Assembly (NCBI GenBank): GCA_018067325.1
Contig: JAGPUU010000328.1
Coordinates: forward strand, 1 to 5,230
From: Amphritea sp.
Lineage (GTDB): Bacteria > Pseudomonadota > Gammaproteobacteria > Pseudomonadales > Balneatricaceae
Reading direction: 5' to 3'
Length of the DNA stretch: 5,230 nucleotides
Below are positions 1-5,230 of the stretch, one piece after another. A model generated the notes under the pieces. The model was not told where the DNA came from, did no database searches, and was given only the letters and a program-made list of their open reading frames with translations. How positions within the stretch are numbered: the first letter of the stretch is position 1; every line of letters starts with the position of its first letter. Made by a program: the position numbers and the translations under genes.

Positions 1-56
1 GGAAATAAAATTGTAATAGAAAAAATGTCTAAACATTGTGTTTAATTATTATGAAT

Positions 57-68
57 ATTGTAGACAAT
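57..68. promoter_or_regulatory. Operator-like palindrome ATTGTAGACAAT
   Basis: Two perfect 5-base arms, ATTGT and ACAAT, flank a central AG. The shape resembles operators bound by GntR/FadR-type dimeric repressors, which often read TTGTnnACAA. It sits about 20 bases upstream of the candidate -35 box for the deaminase operon. A second, looser palindrome, TAAACA-ttg-TGTTTA, lies at 30-44. The surroundings are AT-rich, so chance matches are likely. No regulator gene is visible in the window to pair with it. Confidence 0.25.
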
Positions 69-86
69 TAGTGTTTTGTGAAATAA

Positions 87-124
87 TTGACCGATTGGTT
101 AGGTTTTCAATAAAGCTGTAAAAT
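87..124 (+). promoter_or_regulatory. Candidate sigma-70 promoter(s) for the deaminase operon
   Basis: TTGACC at 87-92 matches five of six -35 consensus bases. It is followed after 16 bases by AATAAA at 109-114, a four-of-six -10 match. An alternative pair is TTGGTT at 95-100 and TAAAAT at 119-124 (five of six) with an 18-base spacer. Either would give a leader of roughly 130-145 bases before the GTG at 262. These are the best promoter-like matches I found in the first 261 bases, but they are matched by eye in AT-rich DNA. Confidence 0.3.
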
Positions 125-140
125 CCCATGTGAGATATAG

Positions 141-150
141 CCTGATCAGG
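141..150. promoter_or_regulatory. Perfect 10-base palindrome CCTGATCAGG
   Basis: This uninterrupted palindrome lies about 17-30 bases downstream of the candidate -10 boxes, a position where a bound repressor could block initiation or early elongation. I do not recognise it as the operator of a known regulator. It could be coincidental. Confidence 0.2.
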
Positions 151-206
151 GTTTACCGCTTCCTGTCGTTACCTGTGTTAAAGATCAGTAGAAACGTCAG
201 TAAAGA

Positions 207-230
207 AGTGCGGCACTGTTTGAAGCAGTG
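207..230 (+). repeat. Overlapping inverted repeats in the deaminase leader
   Basis: CACTG at 214-218 can pair with CAGTG at 226-230 around a 7-base loop. The same CACT (214-217) can instead pair with AGTG at 207-210, as part of AGTGC-g-GCACT at 207-217. The two pairings exclude each other. They lie about 30 bases upstream of the GTG start at 262. This may be a small leader RNA structure or a DNA operator; the stems are short. Confidence 0.2.
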
Positions 231-261
231 ATAGATAATAATATTTGGTGGATGAGATTAA

Positions 262-1608
262 GTGAATAGTACCCGACGTATCTGGATTAAGGCGCCATTG
301 GCCACTCTCGATAGTGACTGTGCTGGTGGCGTAGTGATTGAAAATCAGCTGATTACTGAGGTGCTTGCCAGTGGTGCACAGCCTGCAGAACCTGTTGACG
401 AGGTGTTTGATGCCAGCCAGCATGTGATGTTGCCTGGACTGATAAACAGCCATCATCACTTTTATCAGACCCTTACCCGTGCTTTTCCACAGGCATTGAA
501 TAAGCCACTGTTTCCCTGGCTTAAAAGCCTCTACCCAGTATGGGCGAAATTGGGTGAGGAGATGATGGAAGTCTCTACTCAGGTAGCCTTGGCTGAGCTG
601 TTACTCTCCGGATGCACAACCGCCAGTGATCATCACTACTTGTTTCCCCGGGGTTTGGAAAATGCGATCGATATTCAGATGGCTCAGGCTGAACTTCTGG
701 GAGTTCGGGTACATCTGACCCGGGGCTCCATGAGTCTGGGTGAAGAGGATGGGGGGTTGCCGCCTCAGTCTACCGTACAGGATGAAGATACTATTCTGGA
801 TGATAGTGAAAGGCTGATTCAGCGCTATCATGACCCTGATGCAGGTGCTATGTCCCGGATCGCGCTGGCACCCTGTTCGCCTTTCTCTGTGAGTGAAAGC
901 CTGATGACCGCCAGTGCAACCCTGGCGGAAAAATATGATGTGCGGCTGCATACGCACCTTGCAGAGACCCATGACGAAACAGATTTTTGTATCCAGATGT
1001 TTGGCCTGCGGCCACTGGATTACCTTGAGAAAGTAGGCTGGTTGAGTGATCGGGTGTGGCTGGCCCATGGTATTCATTTCGATGAAGATGAAATTCGCCG
1101 TTTAGGTGAGGCGGGTACCGGGATCAGTCATTGCCCGACATCAAATATGCTACTGGCTTCTGGGCTATGTCCGACTCTGGATCTTGAGAGGGCGGGTAGT
1201 CCGGTGGGCTTGGGGGTTGATGGTTCAGCTTCTAACGATGGCTCCAATATGATTCAGGAGGTGCGTCAGGCGTTCCTGTTAGGGCGACTGCGTTATGCGG
1301 CATCGGAAATTACCCATCAAAAAGTTCTGTCCTGGGCGACCGAAGGTTCAGCCCGCTGTTTGGGGCGTGATGACCTCGGCGCTTTGAAAGTGGGCATGCA
1401 GGCAGATATTGCGTTGTTCAAACTGGATGAACTGCGTTTTGCCGGTGCTGGAGACCCCTTAGCAGCGCTGGTGCTATGCGGTGCACATCAGGCGGATCGG
1501 GTGATGGTGGCGGGTCGTTGGAGGGTTATCGATGGCCGTATTGAAGGGTTTGATCTTAATGCATTGATCGAACGGCAGAAAAAACTGGCCCGGCGACTTG
1601 CTCTTTAA
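262..1608 (+). CDS. 8-oxoguanine deaminase (amidohydrolase superfamily)
   Basis: A 448-residue cytosolic metal-dependent deaminase of the ATZ/TRZ-like amidohydrolase group. It most resembles Pseudomonas PA0142, which converts 8-oxoguanine to urate and ammonia. The expected metal and catalytic residues are all visible: HxH at H64/H66 in a 'LPGLINSHHH' context ending strand 1, H232 and probable catalytic E235 in 'HTHLAET' (230-236), H269 in 'WLAHG', and D320 in 'GVDGSASND'. Full length for the family. The start is the GTG at 262: an in-frame TGA at 253-255 rules out any start further upstream, and GGTGGA at 247-252 is a weak ribosome binding site. It is the first gene of a likely operon, 65 bases ahead of a purine-type phosphoribosyltransferase, which supports a purine substrate. 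The superfamily assignment is firm. The exact substrate (8-oxoguanine versus guanine, isocytosine or another aminated heterocycle) is inferred from overall resemblance. Confidence 0.85.
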   Translation: MNSTRRIWIKAPLATLDSDCAGGVVIENQLITEVLASGAQPAEPVDEVFDASQHVMLPGLINSHHHFYQTLTRAFPQALNKPLFPWLKSLYPVWAKLGEEMMEVSTQVALAELLLSGCTTASDHHYLFPRGLENAIDIQMAQAELLGVRVHLTRGSMSLGEEDGGLPPQSTVQDEDTILDDSERLIQRYHDPDAGAMSRIALAPCSPFSVSESLMTASATLAEKYDVRLHTHLAETHDETDFCIQMFGLRPLDYLEKVGWLSDRVWLAHGIHFDEDEIRRLGEAGTGISHCPTSNMLLASGLCPTLDLERAGSPVGLGVDGSASNDGSNMIQEVRQAFLLGRLRYAASEITHQKVLSWATEGSARCLGRDDLGALKVGMQADIALFKLDELRFAGAGDPLAALVLCGAHQADRVMVAGRWRVIDGRIEGFDLNALIERQKKLARRLAL

Positions 1609-1673
1609 GTTGGAACGGCTAGTCTGAAAGCCTCTTTTGTAACCGCAACAGATTGACTGACAGAGTGAACTAA

Positions 1674-2249
1674 ATGGTTAACAAAACCTATCTTGATGCC
1701 CAAACATTGCTGGAAGACTCCTTTCGATTAGGAGCACAGATAATCAATGATGGTTTCAAACCCACTTATATTATTGCTATCTGGCGAGGTGGTACACCTA
1801 TCGGTGTTGCCGTTCAGGAGTTTCTCGCATACTACGGTATACAGAGTGATCATATCGCTATACGAACCTCGTCATACGCCGATGAAATCGACCAGCGGGC
1901 GAAGAAGGTCAAGGTTCATGGGATGGATTATCTGATCAAAAATATTCAGGCCACCGACAGTCTGCTTATCGTTGATGACGTCTATGATACCGGGCTGACA
2001 ATTCAGGCGGTGATCGCAGAACTCAGATCGAAATGTCGTTTGAATACACCGGAAGATATTCGTATTGCTGTGCCTTATTTTAAGCCCACCCGAAATAAAA
2101 CCGGGGTCGATCCTGAGTATTACCTTCATGAGACCGAAGCTTGGTTGAAATACCCGCATTCACTAGAAGGGTTGACTGCTGAAGAGCTTAAAGAGCATCG
2201 CCCGGAACTGTTCGATATTATCGGCCATCTGATTCCGAAAGCGGATTGA
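1674..2249 (+). CDS. Purine-type phosphoribosyltransferase, first of a tandem pair
   Basis: A 191-residue cytosolic type I phosphoribosyltransferase of the hypoxanthine/xanthine/guanine group (COG2236-like). It would join a free 6-oxopurine to PRPP, releasing pyrophosphate and a nucleotide. The PRPP-binding loop is canonical: 'LLIVDDVYDTGLT' at 97-109, with acidic D101/D102 and T106-G107. 'IWRGG' at 36-40 matches the early loop that contacts pyrophosphate. 'WLKYPHS' (157-163) corresponds to the C-terminal base-binding segment, where related enzymes usually have W-x-x-x-P-W-[DE]; here H162-S163 replace the aromatic-acid pair. The ATG at 1674 follows a weak GAGTGA site at 1663-1668. The gene lies 65 bases after the deaminase and 44 bases before its paralogue, with no convincing terminator between, so co-transcription is likely. 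Base specificity cannot be read from the sequence. Confidence 0.85.
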   Translation: MVNKTYLDAQTLLEDSFRLGAQIINDGFKPTYIIAIWRGGTPIGVAVQEFLAYYGIQSDHIAIRTSSYADEIDQRAKKVKVHGMDYLIKNIQATDSLLIVDDVYDTGLTIQAVIAELRSKCRLNTPEDIRIAVPYFKPTRNKTGVDPEYYLHETEAWLKYPHSLEGLTAEELKEHRPELFDIIGHLIPKAD

Positions 2250-2280
2250 TCGGCAAATTACCCTGACTATTCCCGTCTGA

Positions 2281-2289
2281 GAAGGTGAG
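2281..2289 (+). promoter_or_regulatory. Ribosome binding site that decides the start of the second phosphoribosyltransferase
   Basis: AGGTGA at 2283-2288 matches the 16S anti-Shine-Dalgarno complement and sits 5 bases before the GTG at 2294. The other possible start, the in-frame GTG at 2285, lies inside this site and has no ribosome binding site of its own. Starting at 2294 also gives a protein of 191 residues, the same length as the upstream paralogue, with aligned N-termini. Confidence 0.65.
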
Positions 2290-2293
2290 TATT

Positions 2294-2869
2294 GTGGAAA
2301 AACATTTTATTACTGAACAGGAATTGATTTGCGATTCTTTTCGTCTGGGTGCGCAGATTTTTGAAAGTGGTTACCGTCCCGATTTTATCGTTGGGATCTG
2401 GCGTGGCGGTAGTACCGTTGGTATCTACGTGCAGGAGTGCCTGCAGTACTTGGGGATAAAGACGGATCATATCTCGATCAGGACATCCTATCGGGGGCTA
2501 CCAGGTTATCAGGAGATGATTGATGGTGAAGCAAGTATCAAAGCCCATGGGCTGCGCTACCTGCTCGAAAACCTGAACCGTAACGATAAATTATTGATTG
2601 TTGATGACGTGTTTGGTTCAGGCAAAAGTATCGATGCCGTGATTCAACAGCTGTCCCAGCGCGCTAAACGTAATATGCCGGAAGATGTGAAGGTTGCAGT
2701 CCCCTGGTTTAAGCCGGAAAACAATCTCACCGAGAGAGAACCTGATTTTTATACGCATACCACCGATAAGTGGCTGGTGCTGCCTTACGAAATGGTTGGC
2801 CTGAGTGAATCAGAGATCTTCGCTAATAAGCCTGGTTTACAAGGGATTATGGAGACAGTTAGCCGCTAA
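2294..2869 (+). CDS. Purine-type phosphoribosyltransferase, second of a tandem pair
   Basis: A 191-residue type I phosphoribosyltransferase paralogous to its upstream neighbour. Across the aligned first block (residues 14-67 here) I count about 32 identities in 54 positions, and about 30 in 60 across residues 82-141. It shares 'DSFRLGAQI' (14-22), 'IWRGG' (35-39), 'HIxIRTS' (59-65) and 'LLIVDDV' (100-106). The PRPP loop then departs from the norm: V106-F-G-S-G-K-S112 in place of V-Y-D-T-G-L-T. The base-binding segment is 'WLVLPYE' (160-166), nearer the usual aromatic-acid pattern than the first copy. It also has about four extra residues between the IWRGG loop and this segment. I chose GTG 2294 over GTG 2285 because of the ribosome binding site. 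Likely role: PRPP-dependent salvage of a purine base, possibly with a different preference from its twin. A divergent PRPP loop leaves some doubt about its activity. Confidence 0.82.
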   Translation: MEKHFITEQELICDSFRLGAQIFESGYRPDFIVGIWRGGSTVGIYVQECLQYLGIKTDHISIRTSYRGLPGYQEMIDGEASIKAHGLRYLLENLNRNDKLLIVDDVFGSGKSIDAVIQQLSQRAKRNMPEDVKVAVPWFKPENNLTEREPDFYTHTTDKWLVLPYEMVGLSESEIFANKPGLQGIMETVSR

Positions 2870-3056
2870 TTTTCTTCAAATTGAGAATGAACTGTAATCA
2901 TCCTCACTAAACAGCCAAAAATCCTTTATCATATGCGCCCGAGAATTTGGGGAAGCTGTGAAAATAAAGTCTCTTGCGACTTAGAGTGCCTGCAGATAAT
3001 AGATTGGGCTTATTCACATCTTCCTTGGCTATAGCAAGGCATACAGAGGATTTACC
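2870..3056 (+). promoter_or_regulatory. Intergenic leader ahead of the RNA helicase, with two hairpins and a strong ribosome binding site
   Basis: TATCAT at 2927-2932 is a five-of-six -10 match, but no good -35 lies in front of it. A transcript from there would carry a leader of about 115-120 bases. Two hairpins are visible: AAGTC (2967-2971) with GACTT (2978-2982) around a 6-base loop, and CCTTG (3023-3027) with CAAGG (3035-3039) around a 7-base loop. The second ends 5 bases before AGAGGA (3045-3050), a good Shine-Dalgarno 6 bases from the ATG. No convincing terminator follows the preceding phosphoribosyltransferase, so some read-through into the helicase is possible. Confidence 0.35.
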
Positions 3057-4322
3057 ATGAAGTTTTCAGCATTAGATCTGGCTCCTGAGATTCAGCAGGC
3101 TCTGGATGCCTGTGGCTATAGCCAGATGACGCCGGTTCAGGAGCAGGCCATTGTGCCTGCCCGACGGGGGAGAAATATATTAGCGAATGCCCAGACCGGT
3201 ACCGGTAAAACGGCGGCATTCAGCATACCTATCCTGCAGCAGCTCTCTGATCGGCCTAAGCCAACTGAGTCCGGTCGTCCACGGGCACTGATTCTGACAC
3301 CTACTCGTGAATTGGCCGAGCAGCTGGCTGAAACCATTAAGCGCTATGCTCAGTTCATGCCATTAACCGTTACTGCGTTATATGGCGGCGTAAACATGGA
3401 TGGCCAGCGCAAGAAGCTGAAAGCCGGAGTCGATATTGTTATTTCAACACCGGGACGTTTGCTTGAGCATGTAGTGCAATGCAATGTCAGTCTCGCCAAA
3501 GTTGAGTTTGTGGTATTGGATGAAGCTGACCGGATGCTGGATATGGGCTTTATCGCCGATGTGAGTACTCTGCTACAACAGACTCCCGAAAAACATCAGA
3601 CTTTGATGTTCTCCGCAACTGTTACCCCTACGGTTAACGTTTTTGCTAAGAAACTGATGGCTCGCCATGACGTTATCCGTGTAGCAAAACAGAATGCCAC
3701 CGCTGATACTGTGGAACATGTAGTTTACCCGGTAGAAGAAAAGCGTAAGGCTGATCTGTTTGCGGAACTGATTAATAAACATCAGTGGTTTCAGGTGTTG
3801 GTGTTTACCAGTACTAAGGCGCAAGCAGATTCCCTGATGGTTGATCTGAAGATCGATAATATTTCAGCTGCGATCTGTCACGGTGACAAAACTCAGGGGG
3901 CGCGTCGTCGTGCCATTGCTGACTTTAAAGCGGGTAAAATTCAGGTGCTGGTGGCTACTGAAGTCGCGGCTCGTGGATTGGATATTCAGGGTCTGGAGCT
4001 AGTGGTGAACTTCAATCTTCCCTATCTGGCAGAGGATTATGTACACCGTATCGGTCGTACCGGCCGTGCCGGAGCAAAAGGTAAAGCGATCTCTTTTGTT
4101 AGTCGTGAAGAGGAGCGGGCACTGGATGATATTGAGCGTCTGGTTGGTACTCGTATTGAACGTATCTATATGCCGGGCTTCGAGGTAGGCAGCCGGGATA
4201 ACCTGCGTAAACAGCTGAGTAAAAAGAGCCATAAACCGCGGACTAATAAAACCGGTCGTACTAAGATTGTTCGTACTAAAGGCGGTACGGTGAAACCGGC
4301 AGCTAAGAACAAGAAGAAGTAA
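3057..4322 (+). CDS. rhlE: ATP-dependent RNA helicase, DEAD-box, RhlE-type
   Basis: A 421-residue cytosolic DEAD-box RNA helicase that unwinds short RNA duplexes using ATP; relatives act in ribosome assembly, RNA decay and cold adaptation. All core motifs are present: Q motif around F3 to Q28, Walker A 'AQTGTGKT' (45-52), 'PTRELA' (82-87), GG (110-111), 'TPGR' (131-134), DEAD (155-158) in 'VLDEADRMLDMGF', SAT (186-188), motif V 'ATEVAARGLD' (300-309) and motif VI 'HRIGRTGR' (330-337). The two RecA-like domains end near residue 370. A short lysine/arginine-rich tail (about 383-421) follows, as in RhlE/SrmB relatives, probably for RNA or ribosome contact. 'KRKADLF' and 'HGDKTQGARRRAIADFKAG' fit RhlE better than SrmB, DbpA or CsdA. 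The ATG at 3057 has a strong ribosome binding site and puts the Q motif at the usual distance from the N-terminus. The family is certain; the exact subgroup is somewhat less so. Confidence 0.92.
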   Translation: MKFSALDLAPEIQQALDACGYSQMTPVQEQAIVPARRGRNILANAQTGTGKTAAFSIPILQQLSDRPKPTESGRPRALILTPTRELAEQLAETIKRYAQFMPLTVTALYGGVNMDGQRKKLKAGVDIVISTPGRLLEHVVQCNVSLAKVEFVVLDEADRMLDMGFIADVSTLLQQTPEKHQTLMFSATVTPTVNVFAKKLMARHDVIRVAKQNATADTVEHVVYPVEEKRKADLFAELINKHQWFQVLVFTSTKAQADSLMVDLKIDNISAAICHGDKTQGARRRAIADFKAGKIQVLVATEVAARGLDIQGLELVVNFNLPYLAEDYVHRIGRTGRAGAKGKAISFVSREEERALDDIERLVGTRIERIYMPGFEVGSRDNLRKQLSKKSHKPRTNKTGRTKIVRTKGGTVKPAAKNKKK

Positions 4323-4351
4323 AAATAAACGGTGGCTATAACGTCGTAAAA

Positions 4352-4378
4352 ACCCCGCTTTTAGATTTCTGGCGGGGT
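4352..4378. terminator. GC-rich terminator hairpin after the helicase gene
   Basis: ACCCCGC (4352-4358) pairs perfectly with GCGGGGT (4372-4378) around a 13-base loop, 30 bases after the helicase stop codon. On the + strand the stem is followed by TGTTCG, a poor U-tract. On the - strand the same stem is followed by a run of five T (complement of A4348-A4352), the classic intrinsic terminator form. It probably ends the helicase transcript and may work in both directions. Confidence 0.6.
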
Positions 4379-4395
4379 GTTCGATCCAACCTGAA

Positions 4396-4406
4396 TGGTA
4401 TATAAC
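4396..4406 (+). promoter_or_regulatory. Candidate extended -10 promoter for the lipoprotein gene
   Basis: TGG-TATATA at 4396-4404 fits the TGn extended -10 layout, and the overlapping TATAAC at 4401-4406 matches five of six -10 bases. No good -35 is present, which extended -10 promoters tolerate. It lies just past the helicase terminator and about 85 bases upstream of the lipoprotein ATG, a sensible position for the start of a separate transcript. Confidence 0.3.
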
Positions 4407-4435
4407 ATTGCACTGAACTGTTTGTAGAGTTCCTT

Positions 4436-4465
4436 ATCAAAGGCTAAAGATAAATAGCTTTTGGT
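4436..4465 (+). repeat. 11-bp hairpin in the leader of the lipoprotein gene
   Basis: ATCAAAGGCTA (4436-4446) pairs with TAGCTTTTGGT (4455-4465) over 11 pairs, two of them G-U wobbles, around an 8-base A-rich loop. It ends 26 bases before the ATG at 4492. It lacks a following T-run, so it is more likely a leader structure than a terminator. Function unknown; it could affect mRNA stability or translation. Confidence 0.35.
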
Positions 4466-4491
4466 GGCTCACTCTCTAAAGGGATTTGTAT

Positions 4492-5230
4492 ATGTTACGC
4501 GCCGCTTCTTCACTTCTGTCATCTTTACGTGCCTCCTTTTCAGGGGTTTTGTCTCTACGTGCATTGATTCTGTTGTTAGTCGTGCTTATTGTGGGTTGTA
4601 GTGATGACACTACAACCTCTGCGGAGACTCATAAAGATAAGCCTGTGACGACTGACGTCGTTGCTCTTCCCGAACCTGCTGCAGCTGTTTCCTCTGATTC
4701 ATCACCCGCTGTTACCGGCGATGACCCTATAGAGTCCCCTAATTCCGTCAGTACAGAGTTTAATCTGAAATGGCTGGACTACCACAATAGTCATCCGGTT
4801 GTTCGGGATAGCGCTGCTGGCACTGTTGAGATTCACGGGCAGGTAACGGCTGCAGACGATCTCTCGTTGAGTGAGTTAGAACAACAGATACGTGTTTCTG
4901 ACGGTACTGCAAAAGTTTCCATTTCGAAGCCTGAGGGCGAGCCGTTACAGCTTGTCATCAGCAATATTACCCGTGCCAATAGCTGTGGACAGGAGGTCAG
5001 CGTTAGCTGGGGTGAAGGCAATGCTAAGACGCAGTCCTTTACGGTCCCCAGTATTTCGGGTGAAGGTGATACACCGTTGGAATTGATTTCTAGTGCAATT
5101 GTTGGTGATTCCGGCGAGGTGTTGGAACTTGTTTTTAATCGGCAACTAAAAAAATCCCAAGCCCTTAAGCACTTAATCTCCAGTCAATATCGCTTTACCC
5201 GATATAAGATTGATGGCAGTAAATTACGCC
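4492..5230 (+). CDS. N-terminal part of a lipoprotein resembling bacterial alpha-2-macroglobulin (cut by window end)
   Basis: The frame stays open from the ATG at 4492 to the last base (246 codons), so only the N-terminus is seen. Residues 1-35 form a lipoprotein signal peptide with Arg at 3, 13 and 23, a hydrophobic stretch L25-V34, and the lipobox 'IVGC' with lipidated C36. Ser at +2 predicts outer-membrane sorting. Residues 37 to about 88 are a flexible Thr/Ser/Ala/Pro/Asp-rich linker; a beta-rich region follows, with one more Cys (C165). 'LELVFNRQLKKSQALKHLI' and the nearby 'YKIDGSKLR' resemble the first macroglobulin-like domains of YfhM-type proteins (pattern: L-x-F-x-x-PLD-x-x-Q-x-L, then IDGNxLR). 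Those proteins trap or inhibit proteases in the periplasm and often neighbour pbpC. The start follows GGGA at 4481-4484. Lipoprotein status is strong; the family is by pattern resemblance. The rest of the gene, expected at well over 1,000 more residues if this is right, is outside the window. Confidence 0.65.
   Translation, partial: MLRAASSLLSSLRASFSGVLSLRALILLLVVLIVGCSDDTTTSAETHKDKPVTTDVVALPEPAAAVSSDSSPAVTGDDPIESPNSVSTEFNLKWLDYHNSHPVVRDSAAGTVEIHGQVTAADDLSLSELEQQIRVSDGTAKVSISKPEGEPLQLVISNITRANSCGQEVSVSWGEGNAKTQSFTVPSISGEGDTPLELISSAIVGDSGEVLELVFNRQLKKSQALKHLISSQYRFTRYKIDGSKLR

Noticed and set aside
130..261. A purine (guanine or xanthine) riboswitch in the deaminase leader
   Set aside because: The leader lacks the three-way junction arrangement and conserved loops of the purine riboswitch as I know it; only short competing hairpins are visible.
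178..459. A 93-codon - strand frame spanning the leader and start of the deaminase gene
   Set aside because: It overlaps the real gene's 5' end, and its product has no recognisable domain or supporting ribosome binding site.
601..1077. A 158-codon open frame on the - strand inside the deaminase gene
   Set aside because: It lies wholly opposite a gene with all catalytic motifs intact, and its translation shows no recognisable domain and a composition typical of an antisense shadow.
1617..1640. GGCT/AGCC hairpin followed by TCTTTTGT between the deaminase and the first transferase
   Set aside because: The stem is only 4 bp with an interrupted T-run, too weak to call a terminator; the genes still look co-transcribed.
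2600..2632. GSGKS in the second phosphoribosyltransferase looks like part of a Walker A nucleotide-binding loop
   Set aside because: It sits right after VDDVF in the PRPP-loop position of a type I transferase fold, so it is a variant PRPP loop and not a P-loop NTPase motif.
2872..2890. TTCT/AGAA inverted repeat after the second transferase
   Set aside because: A 4-bp AT-rich stem with no T-run after it cannot be supported as a terminator.
4833..5145. Three 62-66 codon frames in other reading frames within the lipoprotein gene
   Set aside because: The frame from 4492 is open to the window's end with a signal peptide and lipobox; the others are shadows with no recognisable features.

Overview
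The window looks like ordinary chromosomal DNA of a marine-type gammaproteobacterium, perhaps near the Oceanospirillales (Neptuniibacter/Amphritea/Marinobacterium-like). This is inferred from the protein families, moderate base composition, dense same-strand coding and proteobacterial Shine-Dalgarno sequences; no single marker proves it. All four complete genes and the one cut-off gene are on the + strand. I see no rRNA, tRNA, CRISPR array, insertion sequence or phage gene.

Layout: 1-261 is an AT-rich, palindrome-containing upstream region with a possible promoter. 262-1608 encodes an amidohydrolase that reads as 8-oxoguanine deaminase. It is followed, after 65 and 44 bases, by two paralogous type I purine-type phosphoribosyltransferases (1674-2249 and 2294-2869), each 191 residues long. 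The three probably form one transcript. 2870-3056 is a leader with two small hairpins and a strong ribosome binding site, leading into an RhlE-type DEAD-box RNA helicase (3057-4322). A GC-rich hairpin (4352-4378) closes that gene. After a further spacer with a possible extended -10 promoter and an 11-bp hairpin, a lipoprotein gene starts at 4492 and runs off the window's right end. Its N-terminus resembles the large bacterial alpha-2-macroglobulin (YfhM-like) lipoproteins.

How the genes may work together: the first three suggest purine handling. The deaminase would turn 8-oxoguanine (or a related 2-aminopurine-type base) into urate or an oxopurine, while the phosphoribosyltransferases would return free 6-oxopurines to nucleotides using PRPP. 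The two transferases differ at the PRPP loop and at the base-pocket segment, so they may not be redundant. The helicase (RNA remodelling, ribosome assembly, mRNA decay) and the lipoprotein (periplasmic defence against proteases) look like separate transcription units. The most notable feature is the deaminase plus tandem phosphoribosyltransferase cassette; nothing in the window clearly constitutes an entirely new system.
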